Shown in pieces: positions 33,644-43,151 of a stretch of DNA of 64,000 nucleotides; within the stretch, counting starts at the first letter, position 1; each line of letters starts with the position of its first letter. Source of the DNA: Liquidambar formosana (taxonomy: Eukaryota; Streptophyta; Magnoliopsida; Saxifragales; Altingiaceae); assembly GCA_039720395.1 (NCBI GenBank), contig CM077820.1, forward strand, positions 49,523,425 to 49,587,424, read 5' to 3'. The notes beneath the pieces are model-generated. The model searched no databases and was not told the origin of the DNA. It worked only from the letters and a program-made list of their open reading frames with translations. Position numbers and translations under genes: made by a program.

Positions 33644-35496
33644 CTTTTCATTAAAAAGTGGTATGGGAATATCATGCTCGCCCTCTGAAATGATCTCTCC
33701 GGAACCTGCATCAATTGTAGGAGTGTAATTGAGGGAAGGCCTTGTCATCCCTTTGGAGTAGAAGCTCGTGATTCTTGGCAGACTCTTTAGTCTCAATGAG
33801 CGTAATTGAGGGAAAATAAGCTTATCCATTGCTTCATTGTTGCCTTCTGATCCTTCTCTTCCCTCGCCAACAATCTCATCCATGCTCTTGCATTCTTTGA
33901 CTATTAGTGTTTTGAGTTGCGAAAGTCTTCTAGCTATGGATAACGAGAACAGATTTTTTAAACCACCACAACTTGCCACATTCACCAATTTTAGGTTACT
34001 AAAACACTCCGGCGGAATTTGGCCCTGGCATATTTCTTTCAAGTTAATCAGATTGCTAAGAAACAATGACTCCAAGTTAGGAAAGGCTTTGTTTGGTAAC
34101 CATTCCATTGTGTTGATGACATATTCGATCTCACAACCTTTTTGGATATGGAGATGCTTCAACTGTGGAAAGCCTTCCCCATCTAAGTCGTAAAGAACAC
34201 TTCTTATATCTTTTAATTCTTCCAAATAAAGATCCTCTGCTCCCTTCAACAATGATTGTATTCCAAACTCCTGCTGAATTCTTGTAATGGGTTTGAGTTT
34301 CAAGGTTCTTGTGGTTTTATACTCACCAGACCAGCGCCAACCATCTCCTATAAATATTCTGTATCTCAGCAACTTTTCAAAGCGCAAGTCTTTTGGCAGA
34401 ATCATGGCATCTCGTATATGTATGTCTAAAGTGACTAAGCTAGACAAGTGTTCTAACTCAGAAAGGCTAGCATTGCCATTAACCCCCCATCCAACAAAGC
34501 TCTCTTCCATATGCAAGTCTTCTAATCGAGAGAAACCTGCTATGACATTGGGTGGGATTACTTTCAGTTTGGAGCAATTTCTCAAATCTAACATCCTTAG
34601 ATGAGTCAATTGTCCAATTTCTCTTGGCAACTCTTCGATGTTAGAACTCGCAAAGCTAAGGACTTCCAGTTTCGTTAGTTCTCCAATTCTAGCTATGTCT
34701 CGTAACCTGCACTGATCCAGACACAATGTTTGAAGGTTTGAAAGGAGATAAAGTGACGAAGGTAGTGATGAAAAATGTATATTTGTCAAATTTAAAACTT
34801 TCAATTGTTTCAGCCCTTCAAAAAAGTTGTCTGAGATTGCCAAAGAATGATCTTTGCTTAACAACAATAAGAACTTAAGTTCTGGACACTCCAATTCTTT
34901 GGGAAGCTCTTGAATATTGCTGTAAGGCAGTGAGATTGCAGAGCAATTTCTGAGTCTTTCCTCTGAAGCACATTCTTCCAATCGATCTTCATTCCGCACA
35001 ACTAACATACTCTTATCTTTGGATGCGATAGATATACCAACATCACGAACAACATCATGAACCCTGACGGATTCAGTAGTGTTTCCATCCAGCAGCAAAC
35101 AAGAACCTTTGAGGTGAGCGACCAATGCATGTGCTCTGTCTCTTGATTTTTTCAAAGTGCCTTGAAATAAACCCAAACCCTTGCCATATTTTAAATAGTC
35201 TTGGATTGAAATATTGTAATCTTCTGGAAGGAGACAACAAAGCAAGAATAATGACCTCACTTCATTACTTTCCAAAAAATCGTAACTCAACTTGAGAGAT
35301 GAGTAGAGTTTTGGATCTATTCCAACAATGTTTGTAGCGCCAGACGACCCTAGTTGCACCAAGGCATCCCTCCAAATAGAAGAATCCTTATTTTTTAATG
35401 CATTTGCAACTGCTTTAACTGCGAGTGGCAAACCAGCACATTCCTCAACTATCTCAGTGGCTATAGGTTTTAGTTCAGGAGCTTCGATGAGGTCAC
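33644..35496 (-). CDS. CNL resistance gene, exon 2: end of NB-ARC plus first LRR block
   Basis: The exon is 1,853 nt. The first two bases complete a codon split by a phase-1 intron (acceptor TTTCTAACAG before 35496), and it ends at AAAAG|GTACTT (donor 33643). The reading starts DLIEAPELKPIATEIVEE, then CAGLPLAVKAV (the GLPL motif), LKLSYDFL, LFLLCCLLPEDYNI (RNBS-D) and VRVHDVVRD, the MHD-type motif with Val at the first position. After it come canonical LRRs (NIQELPKEL, LKVLNLTNIHFSSLPSSLYL, NIEELPREIGQLTHLRMLDL) and then the irregular repeats used by the later exons (NLINLKEICQGQIPPECFSN). It ends DIPIPLFNEK. The layout is that of the At4g27190/RPS2-like CNL group (family knowledge). Confidence 0.9.
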
Positions 35497-35934
35497 CTGT
35501 TAGAAATAAGTCAAAGTCTCGGTAAATTTAGTTAGCATAAAATTAATGATAATAACGGTGATAATAAAATATAAACAATTTAACTATGGCATGTTTGATC
35601 ATCTAAATGAAAATTAAATAGTTATGATATTACATAATATTGAAGGTACAAATCCACCATTTTGAATGGGACTATTTCAAATATTTTGAGTCATCACCGT
35701 AAATGATACTACATGGTCAAATTTTAGAAATCTATAAAATGCATCTCTTTTGAATTTCCACTCATATATTTGTAATAATGATTATCATTCTCTTGATTTT
35801 TCCCATTCTAAGATGATAGATTTAGTGGCAAAGCCAAAAATTTATCCTAATGGGGTCGATCTTTATTTACATTTTTTTCTTTCCAAAGTTTTGTTTAGTT
35901 GATAGTGTTTTATTAGAGCGCACTTTCTGATGCA

Positions 35935-36260
35935 TGTCCTTAATTTTGAGTTCAAAAATCTTACATTAATGTTTTAGGATTTCTTATAACTCTAGCAAGG
36001 TTTATATAAGAGTGTTGCTTCAGCCACATTACAGGGATCATCTAACATCGCAATGTACTGAAAAAAAAAAAAATTAAAAAAAAAAAAAAAAAAAAAACTC
36101 TGACGTGACAATGCGATGAGGCAAATGCCACGTCATAATGTTAACATGCCAACAAAGAAGAATAAAAAAACTCAATTTCTTAACTCTGGGATGGTTTATA
36201 TAATATTGACGTGGTACTTCTACATTAGACTGTTTACATAATATGATTAAAGATATTGTT
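35935..36260. repeat. Direct repeat within intron 1, copy 1 (partner 37118-37460)
   Basis: Shared words with the partner: AATTTTGAGTTCAAAAAT, GTTTATATAAGAGTGTTGCT, GCCACGTCATAATGTTAAC (GCGACGTC... in the partner) and AACTCAATTTCTTA. The copies are diverged and interrupted by indels. The origin is unknown. Confidence 0.6.
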
Positions 36261-36375
36261 TGGAAAGCATTTTCCTTAAAATACATCATTACATATTTTC
36301 AAAAAGCTCACAAAATGCTGTACTACTTGGTTTAGAAGTTTCAACGGAATCACCTGTTTGGAAATAAGAGTGGGA

Positions 36376-36515
36376 ATTTTTCATAAATATAGGAAACAAC
36401 AAAACAATTATAATAATAATAAACGACAAAGATAATTAAATTTATCTTTTTTTCATAAATATATATAGGAAACAACAAAACAATAACAATAATAATAATA
36501 AACAACAAGGATAAT
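36376..36515. repeat. Two-copy ~75-bp tandem repeat in intron 1
   Basis: TTTTTCATAAATATA, then GGAAACAACAAAACAA and an (ATA)n tract, occurs at 36376 and again near 36450. Confidence 0.65.
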
Positions 36516-37117
36516 ATAGGGAACATTGTTTAAGGATAAGCCCCACATTTCTATTCTATAGGCAGAACACCTTTTTATGCAATACGAAGTTTTAAATACA
36601 GGCCTATTATAAGACAGCCACATGTTCTTAGTAAATCGATTCAAAACATGAGGGTTTGACTAAAAGGACCAACTACCTTCATAATTAAATTTATTTCTAA
36701 AAATCTTAAAATGATAATTTATTTCATTTTTTTAAAAAAATTTAAATTCAACCCCTTTTAAAGAGATTATATAATTTCCTTAGCCAAGAGAGTTCACTAG
36801 AATTATCATCTATTTACTTCAATAGTGGAACAATTAAATTCTTATATTCTACAAATTCAATATAAAACTTCATAAAAAATTGTTTATTAAACCACCTTGC
36901 AACAATAGAAGTAATTTTGTTTCATTTTATTAGTTAAAGTTTCAAAGATTTAAAAATAAAAAATTTATTTGAAGTTTTATATTTTTCTAAGTAGTTATTC
37001 GATCTGTTTCAAATTCAACGTCGTCTATAAATTCATAAAAAGAATATACTTCCAAAATAAGATCTAAGAAAATTTCTCCCCGGGAGTGTAACTACAAATG
37101 CTTTATAAAAATTCAGA

Positions 37118-37460
37118 CCTAAATTTTGAGTTCAAAAATATTACATTGAATTTATAGAATAAAAGAATTACAAATTTTCTATCATTTAGGATTTTTTATG
37201 ACTCTACCAAAGTTTATATAAGAGTGTTGCTAGCCTGACATGGCAATATGATGTAACAAAGGCGACGTCATAATGTTAACACGTCAGCCATAAAAGAAAA
37301 AAAAATTCATAACAAAACAAACTCAATTTCTTATATCTCTGGGAAGGTTTATATAAAGATTTCACGTTTTAATTTTACTTTTCTTCTTTTTACTAATGTG
37401 TCAATATATTAATGTGGTATTGCCACATTACACATTGTCAAAAAGATCACAAAAAATTTA
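37118..37460. repeat. Direct repeat within intron 1, copy 2 (partner 35935-36260)
   Basis: Same words as copy 1, with extra sequence near 37155-37190. Confidence 0.6.
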
Positions 37461-37861
37461 TTATATATATAAGTTGAACTATTTTATCAAAAGTTTCAGA
37501 TCTACTAACCAAGATTGAATCCCCATAAATCTTTAAGATATCGGTAGACTAAAAAATCTCAAATTTGTTTATTTATCATTTATCCTTCTACTGGTAAAAG
37601 ACTAAGAAATTCAAATATTCTCAAGACAACTTCTCAAAAACAACAACTCAAGATATCGGTGGAGCAGCTGTTTCTTTGATTTCACTTTGTTGGGGTTTTG
37701 GGTTAGTCGTGAGTTTATTTCTTTATGTAACTCTCTCTTCTTAGCTCCTTGATGAGAAGTGATCTTTTAATTAATATACAGTTTTTCTTTGCTGATAAAA
37801 AAATTAAAAAATTAAAAAAATAGACTTTTTAAAAACAACAATTTCCTATAGCTCAAAGAGG

Positions 37862-38010
37862 GAAAGAGATTCTCTCCATTTAAAATCTGGATTGTTCAAA
37901 TCATGTGGGATCCACCAAAACATGTAGGACCCATATGGTATGAACGGTTCAGATTTCAATGGACCATCCATTGCAATAGAAAGGATCCTTACTCCTCAAG
38001 GAGAGCATCC
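37862..38010. mobile_element. Possible MITE with ~27-bp inner inverted repeats
   Basis: The left arm AAATCTGGATTGTTCA (about 37882) pairs with the complement of TGAACGGTTCAGATTT (about 37943-37958), with more pairing inward (CATGTGGG against CCCATATG). Outer ends (GAGATTCTCTCC and a GGAGAGCATCC near 38000) pair poorly. The ATCTG..GTTCA words are common in plant short inverted elements. No target-site duplication fixed. Confidence 0.4.
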
Positions 38011-38125
38011 ATTTTATTACAACATCAAATATATAAATTTCATCGGATAACGTAATATATTAATATGTAACAAAGGTATATATACCAAATAAAAAAAAAT
38101 TATTATTTTTACTTTCTCATTAGAA

Positions 38126-38245
38126 TCATCATCGAAGGTTTGGGCCAGCCTATTCGGCAAGAGCTGAGTCTTTTTCAGTCTCTAAGATTTCTATAATCAT
38201 CATCAAAGGTTTAGGCTGCCCTATTCAGCAAGAGCTGAGTTTTTT
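38126..38245. repeat. Two-copy ~71-bp tandem repeat in intron 1
   Basis: ATCATCATCGAAGGTTTGGG, then CCTATTCGGCAAGAGCTGAG, repeats near 38197 with a few changes. Confidence 0.75.
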
Positions 38246-38887
38246 TTTAGTACATTTTTGGCATAATAAGATGTCCCCAATTAATTTTAGTTGACAGAAT
38301 AACAACAGCAATAATATTAATTAATTGATTAACAAATATAATAATTCAGTCAGACAATTAGAGTTCAGAAAAGCTTGTTTCCTAGACGAAGGACGCGTCA
38401 TGAACTCTCCTCGCAAAAGATGCACTCCTTTCTAAACTTGGATTGCTTGACGGTCCTCCCCCAAAATATTATGATCCTTTAGGGAGTCTCATATGCAGTT
38501 AAGACTTTTCCAAAAATCTTGTCCATATGCTCAAAATCATTCAAAGCATATCTCACAAAAATCTCCAAATCATTCAAAGTATATCTCTCAAAAACTAGCT
38601 TAAAATTATATTAAGGAGAAGGAAGAAAGAGACTGAGCTGTATTTTTCTTCAACCTTTTTCCTCCTCTCCGATCCTAATGAAACCAGGTACAACCAGGGC
38701 TTATACTGCATGACATCTTTCAGTGCAACTCTTCTAGTCTTATCTATATAATTAGAAGGCCCATCGAACACGGTGTAACCATTTTAGTCGTCTAATAATG
38801 GTAAAAATAGAAAAAATAATCACAAATATTAAAATTAAATGAATAATAAAAGGAATAAATTAATTAAAATAAAAAATACAACATCAC

Positions 38888-39970
38888 CTGCCGTCTTCTT
38901 AAACAAATCCCATGCTTCTTTTTCAGATAACACTCCAATGCTGAAATCTTGTTGAGTATCCATCTCATTAGATAATACATGTCGATTTCTAGACGTCATC
39001 ACTATTTTACATCCGCTGTGATTCCCTCCGAAAGGAATTCCAACTTCCACCAAGTCAAGTTTTTCCCAAATGTCGTCTAAAATAACAAGGATGCTCTTCT
39101 TCTCATCCACCAGTAATTCCTTCAGTTTCTCACACAGCCGACCTGCCCTTCCAGATTCAGTCTCTTCCTTAAGCGTCAAATTTAACTTGTCAGCAATTTC
39201 TCCCTGAATTTTTCTTACATTCGGAGGTTGGGATACAATTGTCATTACAACCTTATCAAATAACTTGTCTTCCTCACATTTTCTCGCAATTTCTTTTACT
39301 AGCACGGTTTTCCCCGTACCCGCCATCCCATATACCCCAATCAGATTGACATTGGCATCACTTAGTGCCTTCAGAATTTTCTTCAAAGTTGGCATTCTTG
39401 ATTCAAAAGCTTCATAACCTTCTACAGATGGGATCCTTATCTTTCGTGGAGGAGGAGAAGAAGACAACTGCTTACCTTCTTGGATTTTAGGTACAATTTC
39501 TGCTGCTGTTTGCTTCGCTTTCTTGCTTTTCTGGTACCATGACTTCAAATTAAGCCATGCACACAATCGATTGAAAAACCCCTCATTTTCTTTCTTTTCG
39601 TCTTCCAGAAATTTCAGGGCGTTTTTAATGATCTCATCCACACTCGTCAGCCACTCTTGAACATTAAGTTCGATTTCACGAGCATTTGTCCAAGCAGCTT
39701 TAATGGGTTGACTCACTTTCTGCAGCTCGTTTACTTCTTCACTAAGTTTCTCAATATTGCTATGGTAGTGAAACATCTCACGTCCAATTGGATCGAGCAA
39801 GTGCGGAGCAACTGCAGCAAAAAGACCAACCAATATCGGAGCAACTTTACCAACCCATTCCGGAGCAACCTTACCAACCAAGTACGGAGCAACTATACCA
39901 ACAATTAGATTAACCAAGTACAAAGTAACTGCACCAACAATCAAAGTAATAACGTCCGCCACTCCGCCAT
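38888..39970 (-). CDS. CNL resistance gene, exon 1: coiled coil and N-terminal NB-ARC
   Basis: This is the effector-activated switch part of an intracellular immune receptor. The reading has a hydrophobic octapeptide-repeat stretch, then a coiled coil (NIEKLSEEVNELQKVSQ), and the NB-ARC motifs: P-loop GMAGTGKTVL, RNBS-A FDKVVMTIVSQ, kinase-2 SILVILDDIW and RNBS-B CKIVMTSRNRHVL, ending KEAWDLFKKTAG at the donor (38887). The P-loop reads AGT where GGV is usual, but the GKT core is kept. The start is the problem. ATG at 39970 is followed by an 8-bp tandem duplication and hits TGA at 39941-39943. The NLR frame itself is open from 39980 without an ATG until 39776. Either an upstream exon supplies the start, translation begins at 39776 (losing the repeats), or the gene is damaged. 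Confidence 0.85.
39819..39938 (-). repeat. 24-bp repeat encoding an octapeptide in the NLR N-terminus
   Basis: Units of 24 bp starting GTTGGT encode VGAVTLYL, VGIVAPYL, VGKVAPEW and VGKVAPIL. A 12-bp spacer (VNLI) follows the first, and a partial unit starts after the last. The stretch is hydrophobic and lies just before the coiled coil. Confidence 0.85.
39954..39969 (-). repeat. 8-bp tandem duplication next to the NLR ATG
   Basis: On the minus strand TGGCGGAG is followed directly by TGGCGGAC. The first unit includes the TG of the ATG at 39970. The extra eight bases shift that ATG out of the long NLR frame. Confidence 0.85.
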
Positions 39971-39983
39971 CACCTGCAGATCA

Positions 39984-40100
39984 ATTTAATGCCAAAAACG
40001 AATATGAGAATCATCACTCATAATAAATGTAGGACTTGAATTTAAGGTCTTGAAAACTGTTGGCAAATCACATAATCAAGTTTGACGATCAATTACTTTT
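39984..40100 (-). promoter_or_regulatory. Leader-like sequence upstream of the NLR start
   Basis: AACGAATATGAGAATCA (near 39998) and CACATAATCAAGTTTGACGATCAATTAC (near 40067; given as two adjoining words, CACATAATCAAG and TTTGACGATCAATTAC) recur in diverged form near 44793, 53260, 57600-57860 and 58390. This is the closest copy to the coding region and probably part of the 5' leader or promoter. It is cut at 40100 by the copia insertion. Inference only; no TATA box is assigned. Confidence 0.4.
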
Positions 40101-41181
40101 TGTAAAGTCCATGTTTTCAATGTTGTCATATTCCGTGCCAAAGTATGGTTGAGTCTTGGGTTGATTGAAGATATGTGAAATTTCAAAGATACGTTAAAGA
40201 ACGAAGGCTCAAAGCTATGCGGCTCTCACTCATTCTCTAGGAAGGTAAGTGACCATAGTTGCCCATTTCATAGGTGTTTAATTCGTTAAACATCATGTTT
40301 AATGTTTTCATCAAAGGAAGAGTGGTTTTTAAGGTTTTGGTGACATTCCCAATCGATTGGGGTTGATAACCAATCGATTGGAGAAGTTTTGTTAAAAAAA
40401 TTTTCGCTACTGTTTTCTAGGATCGATCCTACGGTCTGGAGGATCAATCCTAGGGTACCCAGAAATGACATTTTGCCACTGTTTTTTAGGATCGATCCTA
40501 GGGTCCTGGAGGATCGATCATAGCTTGTAAAAATCAGTTTTTAAAGTATCTAAAACCTTCCTATTTGATCCTAAAACGAATCCTAGTCTTTTGGGGTTTC
40601 TTAGTCTCTATATGTAGAGGCTATTACAATAGAGAAAGAAAAGCAAGCCTCTCCCTATTAGGGTTTTCATTGTTCATCTTCTTAAAATCTCTCTAGAGCA
40701 CTTTAACCTAGGTTTTCACTGATATGCTCTAGAGATTATCAAACCACACACCATTTACAACCTTGAGTGTTTGTGAGGCCGTTGCGACGGTGATCGAGCT
40801 TGCGAGTTTGTGATTGAAGGCATCGCTGTGAAAGAGGTTGGTTGCGACCAAAGCCATGACGACGGAGATCGATCGTGTGTGATCGTGGGAGTGAAGACAA
40901 TTGCATGAGTCCATGTGTGGTCTGTAAGTGTGTCTTGTACTCGTTTATTTCATAGTGGATTTGCTTCAACTGGACGAGGTCCCGTGGTTTTTCCCATCTA
41001 GGTTTTCCACGTAAAAAATCTCTTGTGCAATCTCTTACATACTTTTATACTTGCTATGCAATTGAATTGATTGTGATAATTGGGATTTTGAGTATTCATA
41101 ATAAAAATTGGGTAAAATAAATTTAAATACCTATTCAACCCCCCTTCTAGGTATTGTAGGCTTGGTAAAATCGGAATTTCA
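40101..41181 (+). repeat. 5' LTR of the second copia element
   Basis: 1,081 bp, TG...CA. It contains small repeats of GGATCGATCCTAG-type palindromes (40421-40520) and CAATCGATTGG (40350-40382), which also occur in the 3' LTR. Confidence 0.93.
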
Positions 41182-41183
41182 AT

Positions 41184-41195
41184 TGGTATCAGAGC
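41184..41195 (+). promoter_or_regulatory. Primer binding site, initiator-Met tRNA
   Basis: TGGTATCAGAGC, two bases after the 5' LTR. Confidence 0.92.
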
Positions 41196-41226
41196 ATAGG
41201 TTCACTCTTAAGGTTTAACAGCCTGA

Positions 41227-41436
41227 GTGTTGATCTTTTCATTCAATTCTGGTAGTATAGAGCCTGTCAAACTTTCAATACCATATTTTAATGGTAAGGA
41301 TTATGGGTACTGGAAGGCTCTTATGCGAGCATATCTCAAATCAATTGATGAGAGAGTGTGGCTTGCTGTGATTGATGGATATACTCCACCCAAGGTGGTT
41401 GTGATCTTTTATCTATATCATTCTTATTGTTCCTAG
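41227..41436 (+). pseudogene. Remnant of copia gag N-terminus
   Basis: It reads IEPVKLSIPYFNGKDYGYWK, then ALMRAYLKSIDERVWLAVID and GYTPPK, the typical start of plant copia gag (DUF4219 and UBN2-like, family knowledge). It loses similarity at about 41400, where non-coding T-rich sequence begins. About 95% of the usual gag-pol is missing. Confidence 0.75.
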
Positions 41437-43140
41437 AGTTATGGAGTATTTAGGATTTATTGCTTTTGTGTGTGTTTTTGTTTTTTTTTTTTTTTTTGGA
41501 GTTTATTTGTTTTTATTTTTTCATTGGTATAAAAGAAAATGAAAAATTCAGAAAAACCAAAAGGATTTTCTTGTGTGCTTTGCTATTCTTGGCTAGTTGT
41601 GTGTTTTACTTATATATGATTTGCACTAAGATGTTGAGATTATATCCTTTATGATTGTCATATTGAGTTGAAATTTTATAAATTGATAAATTTGATATTT
41701 AGTCTCACTTTCTTAAGCACACTTAGTGGAGTAGTTCTGAATTTATATGCTATACACTTTACACTGCACCACTGACATATGATTTTGGGGGGTTTTTAGG
41801 CTAATTCTATGAATTGTTAAATCTAGTTCTGAAAATTCTTGGAATGCTAGAATTTGAATGACCTATATGTTGTGCACATCCCTATGTCTCATGAAAAGGG
41901 CTACCTTCGCGTTGTCCGAAGCTAACTTGAGGTAATTCATGGAGAGGGCTAGTTGCGTGAAAGTGTGAAAGCCATCATATTGATAATAAAAAAATATTGA
42001 TGGTGAGCTTTTATAAAGAAAAAAAATGAATGTATGTTTAAAAAATTGAGACATATGGGAAAGGTACGAAAACTTGATACCTACAACATTATTCCCAAAG
42101 CTCATAGAAAAAGAAAAAGAAACAATAAAAAAGGTGAAAAGCAATCTTTTCGATTCTAACATGGTTTGAATTCTTTTTCTTTATTTCTTTGGAATTGTTA
42201 GACTTTGATTAGCATGAGTAGTTTTGCCAACCGACCCCGTTGGCGTTGTCAGTGCATTATACACTTAGCATGTGAAATTTCTTGAATAACTTTTCTAATC
42301 ATGCATAAGTGTGTTGGACTTTATTGAAAATTTGCAATTATGTCTTTGATGACTCATGTGCTTCTATATTGTGGAATGGTGTCTCAATTTTAGTTCTTTT
42401 TCTATATTTGTGGAACACCCTAACATATCCTCGTATTGTCAAGTGCACATGTTTTGTTTATTTTTATTTATTTATTTTTGTGCCTTATTTGAGGGGGAGT
42501 TAAGAGTGCTTGTCAGAGTGGATATGAGTTGTTATTCCTCGTGTCCTCATCTTGAGTACATTTTTTTTATATATCTTTTTATCTCTTGATGTGAGGATGG
42601 TGATGCTGGTGGTATTGAGATTGGATCCTAGTTTAGGACTCTTGGTGTTTCTTTGATGTTTTCATCTCTCTGATATGCTATTCTTAAAGCTTGGTTTATG
42701 AAATCACTTGGTTCTTCTTACTATTCTTTGATTTCCATATGATATGGTTTCATTCTTTTATATGTGTGCTTTCCTTTGTCAATTCATGACAAAAAGGGGG
42801 AGAATAGTTTTGAGTTTGAGTTTGTATGCTCGGGGGAGAATATTTGTATGCTTGGCGGAGAATATCTTTGAGTTTGTATGCTTGAAGGAGAATAGAATTT
42901 CGTTGAGTTTTTAATCTATTTCTGTGATATTATGCTTGGGTATTGTTTGTTCTTGTTTGCAGATCACAGGTTGATAGGTTGAGTGTGAGAGTTAGTATTG
43001 TTTTTGGTTCTTTACATGTAATATCTCTTTATTGAGTTGTAATTCTCATAATGAGTTTAGGACTTGTTCAGTTTTGTGGTTTAGGAATAGGTCTTATATC
43101 TCATGTCGAGATTTAGGTTGGTTTTGTCACGGAATTGCCA
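41437..43140. other. Non-coding interior of the second copia element
   Basis: No recognisable coding sequence. GACAAAAAGGGGGAGAAT near 42789 resembles sequence commonly found near copia gag-pol joints or 3' ends, so it is a relic of the parent element. Repeated phrases of TTTGTATGCT with GGAGAAT lie at 42824-42895. Confidence 0.55.
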
Positions 43141-43151
43141 AAGGGGGAGAT
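43141..43151 (+). promoter_or_regulatory. Polypurine tract of the second copia element
   Basis: AAGGGGGAGA directly before the 3' LTR (43152). Confidence 0.8.

Larger units (their letters stand above)
35497..38887 (-). other. Intron 1 of the CNL gene, splitting NB-ARC
   Basis: Donor GTGATG (38887-38882) and acceptor AACAG (35497-35501) join GCA-G to GT-GAC in frame, giving KKTAGDLIEAPEL across the joint. The 3.4-kb intron is AT-rich and holds repeats listed separately; no gene was found in it. An A-run at 36061-36097 and short hairpin-forming stretches are the only other notable items. Confidence 0.8.

Noticed and set aside
39300..39345. miR482-type target site over the P-loop
   Set aside because: The P-loop codons here differ at several places from the usual target, because the residues are GMAGTGKT. 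Without the plant's miRNA set I cannot support a site.
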